64,000 bases of DNA from Bacteroidota bacterium (GTDB lineage: Bacteria; Bacteroidota; Bacteroidia; Chitinophagales; Chitinophagaceae), in assembly GCA_947460175.1 (NCBI GenBank), contig CANHGW010000004.1:1-64000 (forward strand). The letters run 5' to 3'. Shown here one piece after another: positions 28,164-38,700 of the stretch; the first letter of the stretch is position 1; every line of letters begins with the position of its first letter. The notes below the pieces were generated by a model, which searched no databases, was not told where the DNA came from, and saw only the letters and a list, made by a program, of their open reading frames with translations. A program made the position numbers and the translations under genes.

Positions 28164-29582
28164 TTAATTCACCCACCCTTTCGCTTCTTGTTCTACATGT
28201 GTCACCACAGCATTCAAGTTGTATTTTTCTTTCAAGTGCTTTGCCATAGCATCGGCACTGTATACCGAGCGATGTTGTCCGCCGGTACAACCAAAACTAA
28301 TCATCAAATGTTCAAATCCACGAGCAAGATAATCGTCTACACTTATTTCTACAGCTTGCTTGGCAGCAGCTAAAAATTCATGCATGCGTGTTTTAGATTC
28401 TAAAAAATCAATCACTGGCTTATCTCTTCCTGTTAGTTTTTTATACTCGTCAAATCTACCTGGATTTAATACCCCTCGGCAGTCAAATACAAATCCACCA
28501 CCATTGCCACTAGCATCTTGTGGAATTCCTTTTTTATAAGAAAAACTATTGACTCGTATGGTTAATTTGGTATCGGATGTTGCTTTCACGTTGGTATATT
28601 TTTTTATAAATTCTTCTGTAGTTAATTGTTGTAGTACATGGGTTAACACTGAGTAGTTTGGCAAGTTGTATTCACTCATCCATGCAACTATATTTTGCAA
28701 TCCTTGTGGTATGCTCGATAAAAAATGACTTCGCTTTTCAATCAATCCCCGCAGTCCATAAGCACCTAATACTTGCACTAATCGCACGAGCAATAGTTGA
28801 CTATAATCTTTATCAAACTGACTATCATCAATTGCAATAAAATGACTTAATTCATTTTTGTAATATTGATACAATTCAGTACGCCATGCCATCGGCAAAT
28901 TAGCTTTGGCTTGCCATAGCAAGGAGGCTACATCGTATTGCAAAGGCCCTTTCATACCACCTTGATAATCTATGAAATAAGGTTGCTGATGATCGATCAA
29001 AATATTTCTTCCTTGAAAATCGCGGAACATAAAATATTGATTCGCATTGGCAGCTACTTCATTTGCCAATTGTTCAAATTCAAGATTCAAGGATGCTTTG
29101 TCGTATATGATTTTATGTAAGTCGAGAAAGTAATATTTGAAATAATTCAAATCGGCTAATACAGCTTGTTTGTCAAACTGCTTAGCCGCAAAGCAATACG
29201 TATAATCCATGAGCTTATCGGCTTCCACTTGCATACGGGCTAACTGTGACAATGACAATTCATACAATTTTTTCACCTCATCTGTATATCCATTTTTCAT
29301 TACTTCATCGAGTAACGAACTACGTCCATTGTCGCTTAATAGATAATCTTTCCGATCGTCACTTACAGCATAAATAGTAGGTACAGGAAGTTTTACTTCA
29401 TGAAAGATTTGTGTAAAATAGATAAAGGTATTGTTCTCTTGCACATTTTCATTGTGACAAAGAATATAGCTTTTCCCGTTGGTCAATATACGTTCATAAT
29501 GCCTGTCTGAGCCTGCTTGCATAATAGATTCAACTCCTATTACATTGCCTTCCCCAATAAATTCAATTGCTTCTTTAAACAT
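28164..29582 (-). CDS. Fusion of an aminoglycoside-phosphotransferase-like kinase and a RapZ C-terminal domain
   Basis: A 472-residue cytoplasmic protein of two parts. Residues 1-320 resemble the APH/choline-kinase fold and sugar kinases of the AmgK type: nucleotide-loop region AGSDRHYERI, catalytic-loop FRDFQGRNILID (Arg where His is usual) and metal-binding FIDYQGG. Residues 335-472 match the RapZ C-terminal domain: RVNSFSYKKG, FVFDCRGVLNPGR, and the signature ISFGCTGGQHRSV. In E. coli that domain of RapZ senses glucosamine-6-phosphate and binds small RNAs; the N-terminal P-loop ATPase of RapZ is absent here. A joint role in amino-sugar or cell-wall recycling is an inference. It lies 16 bp downstream of an M28 peptidase gene. 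Confidence 0.85.
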   Translation of the reverse strand: MFKEAIEFIGEGNVIGVESIMQAGSDRHYERILTNGKSYILCHNENVQENNTFIYFTQIFHEVKLPVPTIYAVSDDRKDYLLSDNGRSSLLDEVMKNGYTDEVKKLYELSLSQLARMQVEADKLMDYTYCFAAKQFDKQAVLADLNYFKYYFLDLHKIIYDKASLNLEFEQLANEVAANANQYFMFRDFQGRNILIDHQQPYFIDYQGGMKGPLQYDVASLLWQAKANLPMAWRTELYQYYKNELSHFIAIDDSQFDKDYSQLLLVRLVQVLGAYGLRGLIEKRSHFLSSIPQGLQNIVAWMSEYNLPNYSVLTHVLQQLTTEEFIKKYTNVKATSDTKLTIRVNSFSYKKGIPQDASGNGGGFVFDCRGVLNPGRFDEYKKLTGRDKPVIDFLESKTRMHEFLAAAKQAVEISVDDYLARGFEHLMISFGCTGGQHRSVYSADAMAKHLKEKYNLNAVVTHVEQEAKGWVN

Positions 29583-29598
29583 ATCTATTTACAATCAA

Positions 29599-30975
29599 TT
29601 ACAAGCCATACATACTTACTAAATAAACCATTTGAGCCATGGCAATGGCACCTAAACTGAGCTCACGACGATGTACATTTTCAAACACATCATTCTCACT
29701 GTGATGCATATCAAAATAGCGTTGCGAATCGGGCATCAACTCCATTACAGGTGTTTTAAATTTACGATTCAATGGGCCTACATCTGCACCACCACCTTCG
29801 CGATCAAAACTATATAAGCCATAAGGCAATAATAAGTTAGACCATCGTTTTACTTTTTCTCTTTTTTCTTTTTCCATGGTCATGGAAAAACCAAATGGTG
29901 TAGAACCTCCTGCATCACTTTCTATTGCTAAAATATGATGTTCACTATTTTGCTCTGCAAGTTCTGCATATCGTTTGGCACCACGCAATCCATTCTCCTC
30001 ATTCATAAACAAAATAGCACGTATCGTTCGTTTTGGGCGAATGCCTAATTCTAGGAATACTCTCAATACTTCCATTGCTTGCACTACACCTGCACCATCA
30101 TCATGTGCGCCTTCGCCTATATCCCATGAATCGAGATGACCGCCAAAGCAAATAATCTCTTCAGGATGTTCGGTTCCTTTTATTTCTCCTATCACATTGT
30201 ACGACATTACATCAGGCAACATTTGACAAGTGGTGGTCATTTGCATTGAAATATGCTGATCGGTCTTCAACATAGTTTCAAGCTGATCGGCATCAAGGTT
30301 GGAGATAGCCACCGCAGGAATCGAAGGATATTTTTTGTCATAGGCAATACTTCCTGTATGAGGCTTATCATCAAATGCCGAAGAAACCGAACGAATCACG
30401 ACACCAACTGCACCCAATTTAGCTGCTTCACTAGGCGCTCCCCATCGATAATACACGCATGGGCCATAGCTTTCAAATGTATTGATATTGGTCTGATCAA
30501 ATTTGAAATTATAAAAAACAATTTTTCCTTTTACATCGTTCGGGTTCATTCGTTTCAAATCATCAATATGATTGATTTGTAAAATGGACGCATTTAAACC
30601 GCCTGCACCGGTACCAATTGCATTTCCCAAGGATGATATCAACATGGAAATTGGCTTCCCTTTGGAAGGAATAATAGAAGCCTTTGCTTCACCTCTTACC
30701 CAATGTGGCACCATCACTTCTTGTAAATACACTCGATCACATCCGATTTTTTCCATCACCTCTTTGCCCCATTTTACAGCTTCGGCTGCTTGTGGTGAAC
30801 CACTGATACGATGACCGATATGTTTACATAAATCATGCAAATCCTTGTAGCATTGATAGTTTGTTAAAATATGATTTGACATCAATTTTAAATTCAAACT
30901 ATCTGATTTGTAATTCTGTGCATTCGCAAGTAATGCCGATAGGCTAAACAAGATAAAAGGAAATATTTTTTTCAT
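29599..30975 (-). CDS. Secreted M28-family zinc peptidase with PA domain
   Basis: A 458-residue exported aminopeptidase/carboxypeptidase of the glutamate-carboxypeptidase II/plasma aminopeptidase type. The signal peptide is MKKIFPFILFSLSALLANAQ. A protease-associated insert follows (PNDVKGKIVFYNFKFDQ through PSIPAVAISNLDADQL). Zinc ligands and catalytic Glu are in GGHLDSWDIGEGAHDDGAG, FMNEENGLRGAK and ESDAGGSTPFG, and the last His in MHHSENDVFENV. It should trim peptides in the periplasm or outside. It forms a unit with the APH-RapZ gene downstream and is divergent from a cytochrome lipoprotein. Confidence 0.9.
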   Translation of the reverse strand: MKKIFPFILFSLSALLANAQNYKSDSLNLKLMSNHILTNYQCYKDLHDLCKHIGHRISGSPQAAEAVKWGKEVMEKIGCDRVYLQEVMVPHWVRGEAKASIIPSKGKPISMLISSLGNAIGTGAGGLNASILQINHIDDLKRMNPNDVKGKIVFYNFKFDQTNINTFESYGPCVYYRWGAPSEAAKLGAVGVVIRSVSSAFDDKPHTGSIAYDKKYPSIPAVAISNLDADQLETMLKTDQHISMQMTTTCQMLPDVMSYNVIGEIKGTEHPEEIICFGGHLDSWDIGEGAHDDGAGVVQAMEVLRVFLELGIRPKRTIRAILFMNEENGLRGAKRYAELAEQNSEHHILAIESDAGGSTPFGFSMTMEKEKREKVKRWSNLLLPYGLYSFDREGGGADVGPLNRKFKTPVMELMPDSQRYFDMHHSENDVFENVHRRELSLGAIAMAQMVYLVSMYGL

Positions 30976-31017
30976 TAAGCTTTTATTTCTATTTTTAAAA
31001 TCTAAATGTACAACTTC

Positions 31018-31419
31018 ATGAAAAAAATCCTTGTTTTTTCTTTTGCAATTCTAACAATCTTATTGGCTATTCAATGCTCTCCCAAAACATCGAAGTCAAC
31101 AGCGGCATCCAATGACAATACAAAAAGTAACGCTAGTTCAAAACCTGAAGCAGTTGAACCACCCAAGCCAGCAAGTATCCCTTCTACACAATTACCAACT
31201 GAAAATGCGGATGCAGCATTGGCTATGAAGGAACGTTTGAATGAAGGAGAACAACTATTTTCTACTTCATGTAAAAAATGTCATAAGCTATATGCGCCAT
31301 CCTCCAGAACAGCACAAGAATGGAAACCCATTTTGGTTGTCATGACAGGCAAAGCAAAATTATCAGATACTGAAACTTCCAAAGTGGCTGATTATATTTA
31401 TTCTTCATGTAAAAAATAA
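31018..31419 (+). CDS. Monoheme cytochrome c-like lipoprotein
   Basis: About 133 residues. The start at 31018 (MKKILVFSFAILTILLAIQCSP) gives a lipoprotein signal with Cys in AIQCS. After a Ser/Pro/Ala-rich linker comes a small cytochrome c domain: heme site CKKCH (EQLFSTSCKKCHKLYAP) and a likely axial Met in ILVVMTGKAKL. It would be a membrane-anchored periplasmic electron carrier. It is followed after 13 bp by a shorter lipoprotein with a matching linker, and is divergent from the M28 peptidase gene. Confidence 0.85.
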   Translation: MKKILVFSFAILTILLAIQCSPKTSKSTAASNDNTKSNASSKPEAVEPPKPASIPSTQLPTENADAALAMKERLNEGEQLFSTSCKKCHKLYAPSSRTAQEWKPILVVMTGKAKLSDTETSKVADYIYSSCKK

Positions 31420-31432
31420 ATCCATCAACAAT

Positions 31433-31687
31433 ATGACATTCTATAAATCAAGTCTCTATACACTATCTTTTTTTCTGTTTGCATTCTTGCTATCAGCTTG
31501 TTCCCCTAAAGTAAACAAATCAACTACCTCAACTCCTCAAGCTTCTATACCTGCTGCTAACCAAACGAATAATGTATTAATGTCTGCACCTGTAGAGAAT
31601 GAAAAATTAGATATTGGAAACGAAAATCCAAGATCAATCCCTGCTAGTACATTACCTGTAGAACGAACTCAATTGATTAAAAAATAA
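31433..31687 (+). CDS. Small lipoprotein resembling the linker of the preceding cytochrome
   Basis: An 84-residue protein with a lipoprotein signal (FAFLLSACSPK) and a mature part of only about 60 residues. The pattern CSPKVNKST then IPASTLPVE parallels CSPKTSKST then IPSTQLPTE in the gene just upstream, but the protein stops where the cytochrome domain would begin. It is probably a truncated duplicate or a short companion lipoprotein. No function can be assigned. It converges on the hydrolase gene with a 5-bp gap. Confidence 0.7.
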   Translation: MTFYKSSLYTLSFFLFAFLLSACSPKVNKSTTSTPQASIPAANQTNNVLMSAPVENEKLDIGNENPRSIPASTLPVERTQLIKK

Positions 31688-31692
31688 ACATA

Positions 31693-32628
31693 TTATTTCA
31701 ATACAAACAATATCATTTCGTCCATCATCTTTTTAGAAATAGCTAATTCTGGTTTTTGATAAGATGCATAATTATCTTCTGCCTTATCAGATTCTATTTC
31801 AGTTAATAGATGATTCATATTTGGAATAATCACCATTTTAGAAGAAGGGTTTGCTTTGTTTAAAGCCACTGCATTTTTTTCTGCAACTTGTAAATCTTTA
31901 GTTCCATTTAATATTAATACTGGACATTTTAATTTTTTCACTTCTGCTGTAGGGTTCAATGCCATCCATGATTTTAAGAATGGTTGCGCACTAGGACGAA
32001 ATAAAGATTCCAAGCCTTTCAAATCATTTGTTACACTTTTTCCTTTTTGAAGACTGTCCAATTTAGCAAAGGTAGCTTTCTCCATAGTACCTAATTTACC
32101 CTTCAATTGTTCCTTCATTGTTACAGCAATAGGAAACCCACTACCAGCTAAGGAAATGTATTTATTTTTTTCGTTCACAACCAACATACCTACTAACGAA
32201 CCTTCGCTATGTCCAGCAATAATGACTTTACTAAACCGAGTATCTTTATCAAAATTGGCAACAATCGTTTTGGCATCTTCTATCATTACATTAAACGTTA
32301 CATCTTCCTCTTTCATATTTTCGACAGTACTTTTCCCTACACCACGTTTGTCATATCTATATGTTGCAATTCCATTTAATGCAAATTGGACTGCCATTTT
32401 TTTATAGGCATCACTTTTAAAACCTTGACCATTACAGTCTCTATCTGTAGGACCGCTACCAGCAATAATGATTACCAACGGAACTGCACCATGTGCATGT
32501 GCAGGCATTGTTAATGTGCCAGATAATTTTACACCTTTTGCATCTATGCCAATTTCAAACTCATCGGAGCCATGTGCAAAAGACAAAAAAGGAAAACAAA
32601 TAACAAGTAATAAAAATAGTTTTTTCAT
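31693..32628 (-). CDS. Exported alpha/beta-hydrolase
   Basis: A 311-residue secreted hydrolase. The signal peptide is MKKLFLLLVICFPFLSFAHG. Alpha/beta-fold landmarks: oxyanion region IIAGSGPTDRD, YDKRGVGKS, nucleophile elbow GHSEGSLVG, acid in LILNGTKDLQVA and catalytic His in NMNHLL. It is close to the dienelactone-hydrolase/peptidase S9-like esterases found in many Bacteroidota. The substrate is unknown. A TACTTTTG box on the minus strand at 32640-32633 ends 4 bases before the ATG, suggesting a near-leaderless message. Confidence 0.87.
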   Translation of the reverse strand: MKKLFLLLVICFPFLSFAHGSDEFEIGIDAKGVKLSGTLTMPAHAHGAVPLVIIIAGSGPTDRDCNGQGFKSDAYKKMAVQFALNGIATYRYDKRGVGKSTVENMKEEDVTFNVMIEDAKTIVANFDKDTRFSKVIIAGHSEGSLVGMLVVNEKNKYISLAGSGFPIAVTMKEQLKGKLGTMEKATFAKLDSLQKGKSVTNDLKGLESLFRPSAQPFLKSWMALNPTAEVKKLKCPVLILNGTKDLQVAEKNAVALNKANPSSKMVIIPNMNHLLTEIESDKAEDNYASYQKPELAISKKMMDEMILFVLK

Positions 32629-32632
32629 AAAT

Positions 32633-32640
32633 CAAAAGTA
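32633..32640 (-). promoter_or_regulatory. -7 box abutting the hydrolase start codon
   Basis: TACTTTTG (minus strand) matches TAnnTTTG and is separated from ATG 32628 by four bases (ATTT). No TTG lies at 19 bases. The arrangement is nearly the same as at pstS. Confidence 0.4.
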
Positions 32641-32734
32641 ATAAATATTACAAACAATCAGACATTCATAATTTCAATAAGACTTCATTATCATTACTAA
32701 TCTATTAAATCTATAAAATCAGTGTTCGAAATTT

Positions 32735-35700
32735 CTATTTCACCTTCACTCTTATCCCTTCACTATGACTACTAAATTCAGGCGCATACATACATTGTAT
32801 AGTTGCAATACCATTTGAGAAATCGCCTTTGTTGGTTACAAACATAGGATATTCAAATACATACGTGCCTTTGTTTAGCCAGTTGAAAAAGAAATTAGTA
32901 GATGCATCTTTGGTAGCTTCATAATAACCCAAGCCTCCTTGATATTTATAATTGCTCAATACATTGATAGGCTCAAAGCATGCACCTCTCATATCTTTCA
33001 TGTGTACATATTCCATGGCTCTATCTACTCTTAATTCAATCCGAACTTTTACTTTATCACCCACATTCAACGGACTATTTTCTGTAATGGGTGTCAATAC
33101 TTCGCCTTTATCAGAATTGGAAATTTTATACAATTGCTTCTTCAATGAAAGTGGTGTTTCATGTGATTCTATTTTATCTAAATTTTCAAAATATTGCCAA
33201 TACACTGCACCCCAAGTTGTACCACCAATATTCTTTCCTGTTTCAGCATTATTTTTAACATTCACAGAAATTTTCCCCATGTCTGCATTGATATCTTCTT
33301 TTGGAATTGATGTTTTAAAATAACCTGTTCCTGCTTCTTGTTGTTGTTCTTTGCTTTGAATTAATTTATTTCCTAATTTGATTTCAACATCAGGTTGAGT
33401 AGACAACCAACTTGTTCCATTTAGAAGTAAAGCATAAATAGCATCAGCAGTTGCTTTGGTGGTTTTCCAATTCGTAGTTTGTTTATTTTTCAACAACCAA
33501 ATTTTCAATTCATCTACTTCTTTATCATCGCCACCAATTTCTTTAAATGTTTCTACCAACAAACTTTGTGTTTCAATAGGCGCTTCATACCACCAATAGC
33601 CACCACTGTTTTCTTTCCAATACATACCCATTTCTTCATTGCGAATCGCATTTTCACGAAGTGATTTAATGATATCTTGTGGTGTGGTTTTGTCGTCCAA
33701 ACGATTCAATGCCAAGGCTGTCATGCCTTGCATATAACGATTTCCTTTGAGCCAATATTTAGCAGCTTGTTTTTTATAAAAATCAAATGCTGTTTTAGAA
33801 GCTGGTGCAATTTCATTTTCTTTAAAGAACGTTCTCATGTATAAATATTGAATTTGCATATAATCAATTTGTTGTTGATTCAAATCAGCCTTGTTTCTTT
33901 TCAACTCATCATAATCATCTTTTATTCGAGCATCTAAATATGGCAAAGCCTTTTCTACAATTTGTAATATTCGTCTATCGCTTCCAGTTTCTGTAATGCC
34001 AATATGCATCAAACGACCTATACCTGTAACAATATATTGTGTCATGAAACGGTCGTCAGGCATTCCTTTGAACCAAGTGAAACCACCATTGGGTGTTTGC
34101 ATAATTTCTAACTCTCGAACAGTACGTTCCAATTCCTTGCTCATTCTATTGAGGTTAAATAAATTGGCAATATTTCGTTTTTGGTCTGCTTCATTTTTAG
34201 CTTCTAAAACCCAAGGTGTTTCTTGCAATAAAGCCGATTTCAATTCTTGATTTTTTGATAGATTTGATAATAATGCTGATGTATCTTTCTCACTCCATGA
34301 TGAAAATATTTCTTTTACTTTCGGACTTGAATTGGCAATATGTGTTGCTAATGCATTCGCATAATATCTATTAAAGGTTTGCTCTGCACATTCGTAAGGA
34401 TAGTCGGTTAAGTATGGCAATGCTTGAACGGCATACCAAGCTGGATTGCTTGTATATTCAACCGATAAATTATAATGACGAATGGTATTCGATGATTTTG
34501 AATTCAATAAATTTTTAAATGTAAAATCTTTCGTTGAATTCATTCGAACAGGTAGTGGCAAGGTTTCTGTTACTAACATTGAGTTGAGTAAAACAGGCAC
34601 TACATTTTGTTCGCCGTCAGAAAAATTATTTGCCTTTGCAATAGTTTTTACTAAAATAGGATTCGTAAAACTTTGTGGTATTTCTATTTGCCAAACACAA
34701 TTTTGACTTGATCCTTTCTTGACTGGAAATTGTGTATTTGGAAATTTTTTAAATAACTCATTTACGTTTTCTCCTGTTATAGCATCTTCTAAAATAAGTT
34801 CTGCTGTAACTGACAAATCTTTTTCACTCAAATTAGTCACCTTAGCACTATACACCATCTTATCACCTTCTCTAAAAAAACGTGGTGTATTCGGCACTAT
34901 CATTAATTCTTTTGACGTAGTTGCAGTTTCTTTTAATGTTCCACTTTGCATTTCTTTGGTATGGCCAAATGCCATTAGTTTCCAACGAGTGAGTGCATCA
35001 GGTGCTTTAAATTTTAATAAAATATTTCCTTCAGCATCTGTATGTAATTGAGGAAAGAAAAATGCTGTTTCTTGGAAGTTGCTTCGTAATGATGGTTGAG
35101 AGTTGAGGGTTGTGGGTTGTGGCTTTGTAGAATCGGATTGAATCGGTGGTGTGAATTTTACGTTTGCTGTTTGCAAACTTTCATCATCTTCATTTCTTCC
35201 TTCTTCTCTTGATATTGGCTTTGCCATCATGGGTGCTGCTGCTGCATCAGCTTCCATCATGACAGCTTTGCCACCTCGAGCCATTTTTATATTTCTATTA
35301 TAATATATACTTAGATTACTGTTCAAACCCCACCAATTCAAATTTCTATACATTTTCTCATAAGGATGAACTTCTTTAAATCCACCAAAGTAAAATTGCC
35401 GTCCTGTTTCAACTGAAAAGTTAGAGGCAGTATTAAAATTCAACATATTGTAGGTTCCTCTAAAGAAGTCAAAGCCTTGCCAACTATGCGGTTTAAATGC
35501 ATCTAAACTGGCATCATACATGGTGGCTAATAATTCAGCACTTACTTTTTCCTTTTTATTGCCACTAATTTTCAAAGTCCATTCTTGCTCACTGCCAGGC
35601 AACATTTTATCTCTAAATGTTCCTAAAGAAATTTTTAATTCTTTATTGGTCCAAGGCACATCAATAAATTCATTAAATGAATAGTAACGATTATTTTTGA

Positions 35701-38700
35701 TGTACCAACATAGGACATGAAACCCACCTCGATCAGCTTCCGAAATCTGAAAATCAAATTTTTTATTTTTATTTATGGTCATCCATCCTATTTTATCATA
35801 AGATGCAAAACCTCTTTTCCGTTCACCACCTAATTCCTCAATATTAGCCTGTTTCTTATAACTACATAATGCATTTATGTTATCAAACGGTGTCGATACA
35901 TTCAGGGTTGCAATTTCGCCAGGTTCTACTATGGTTTTTACTTTGGTTACCAATAAATTTTCATTAGGCAAAGCCTCAGGATTTGTGAAGTTTGATAAAC
36001 GAATATATTTTTTGTCCATCACTTCATTACCATCTTTACCTGCCTTGTCGGCAGACAGGTCTTTTGTAGTAGCTTCTAACACAAACCATCCCTGACTTGC
36101 ACCTGTTTTTTGCAAATACTCTAATCCTTCTTTTGTAGTCGTGAATGTTTTTGTCCAAACTGTTCTTTCTTCTTTCCAATTCAAATAATTATTCTCATCA
36201 TTGTATTCATCCAATGGAAAATCGTTTCTAAATTCTGTTTCAGAAATAGAAATAATTTCAACCTTTTCCCATAATCGTTTGCGATAGGTTTTAGTTGGCG
36301 AAACTAATTTTTTTAAGGTCAATGTTACTTGTGATGGAACATGCGTTCCGGCTAAATTAGTTGAGAAAATTTTCACTGCATTGAAGTTGTTATAATCAAC
36401 TTGTTCAGGTGTTTCTATTTTCAACAACAAACTTTCATATGAAACAGATACATGGGTTTCACCACTTCGAGTTTCCCCATTCAAATCGGTTACATCGGCA
36501 TAAACGGTATAATCAAAAATGGGCTTTGTTTGTGCATCAATACTTTCATCAGCAATGGCTTTGAAATCAATGTCAAACGAGCCATCTGCTTTAGTCACAG
36601 CAGTTCCATGGGTTAACTCCATACTCGGACTTGACGGTTGCCCCCATCTGTAAAAACACCAATAATATGGAAAACGAGCGTTGCGTTCAACACGATATTT
36701 TACAGTTGCACCATCAATATTATTGCCTGCAAATGCCTTGGCTAAACCTTTTACTTTTACAACATCATTTAATTTGTAAGTGCCTTTGATGGTATCAAAT
36801 GTCACTTCAAATTTTGGTCGTTTATATTCTTCAATATTGAAAAAGGTTTGCCCACTTTCAGCAACGATTTGAAACTGTCCAGTCAATAAACCATCTGGTG
36901 CTGTGAATGTTCCAGTGAATGAACCAAACTCATTCGTCGTCAATTCTATCGTTTTTACATCTTGATAATTGGCATCTTTTAATGTTACGGATGTCTTTCT
37001 ATCTTTTAAAACTTCATAGGTTTTAGTATCGCCTTTTGTTTTTTGCATTACCGAAATACCTTTAAAATAAATGGTTTGACCAGGACGGTAAATACTTCTA
37101 TCAGTAAACAAAAATGTTCTTACATAATCATTATCTGGTTGTTTATAATATTCGTTGATGTAAATATTATCATCTAAAAATAACACATCATCACCTTTTA
37201 TTAATTCCAATGCATAACCACCTTCATGTGGATTTACCCTTAACATTTTTGCAAACCCATCTTTATCGGTTGTAAAGGTTGGACCTTGTTTTGCCTTATA
37301 TTTTCTACTTTCATAATCGTAATTATTGACCCATGTTTTGATGGTTACATTTTCAATGGGTTCGCCCGTAGTTCTATTCACTACATAAATACCAGTACCA
37401 TCTTTATTCTGCTCTGTCAATTGAACATTGGCTAAATTTGATACACGTAAAAAAGCAGCTGCATAATATTTTTTACTATCAAAATTAGCATCTTCTGAAA
37501 CGATTAATGCATAGGTTCCTAAAGGCAACGCATCTATTTTAATTTCAGTATTATGACCTTTGTAATCATGTCTATCAGGTAAATTAACTGACCAATTTTT
37601 AATACCTTTTCTACTAGCAATGACTTGATAATCGTTGTTGTAATCATAGGTTTTGTCTTTCATTTCTTGCATAGAAACAGTCACTACCTTACAATACAAG
37701 GTTTTTACTTCTTTGTAAGAAATCTTTGCCAATGAAGGCTGATTTGGAATAATTACCTTCTCTACATTAATGCCTAAACTTCGTTGTTCAATTTGTTGCA
37801 ATAAACTTTCAGCTCTTGACGAAGCTTCCGTTTTAGGAAACTTTTCGATTACAGCATCGCAAAGTTTTTTTGCTTCAACATAGTTGATATTGTCTTCATT
37901 TTTTACCTGTGGTTGACTTCCTCTTTTTCCTCTTCGAGCTTGTCCTTGTGTAAATGTTTCAGCCATCAAAACCATTGCCATACCTGCTTGTGTATTGTTT
38001 GGATAGTTGGTTGAAATAGATTTTAATGCATCAAAATATAATTCATTTTTGTTTTGTAAAATGCTTTTATCTTTTACAAATTGAAGTCGAGTTATATCTA
38101 TATCTATCAAGGCACTTGGGTCAGCATCTGCTAAATGAAATCCTATAATATCTTGATACAATTTTAAGACATTATACTTTTGAGATGTTTTATCAGATGT
38201 ATTAAATGTTGTTTTTGAAAATATACTTGCATCTGCAAATGCTTTTTCATCATTGATTTCAAATGCATATGCAGGTTTGGTAATTTCATTTTCTTCGTTA
38301 GTAAAATAATCAATGGCTCGATGTACTAAAAGGTCATATAATGTTGGACGAAGAGTTTCTGTGTTTTTACCTTTATCTAAAATGAGGTTCAAATTCTTTA
38401 ATGGAAATGTTTTTGATTTTTCAGATTCAGAAAGCGAAGTAGTATAATTTTCAAATGCTTTATTGTAAAAATCATCTGCAGACCAGGTCTCGATATCTAT
38501 ATTGGAATTTATTTTTTTTTCATTTGGAATTTCAATAGTAGTTCGATCTAATATTTTCCAACGATTTTCTTGATAATAAGTCCAATACAAATCACCTAAC
38601 ATTGATTGCAAGATTTGCTTAGTAGGAAACTTGGCTTCTTTCAATTCCTTTTCAAAAAATAAAATATCATTGAGTCGAGATTTTTCATCTCTATCCCGAA

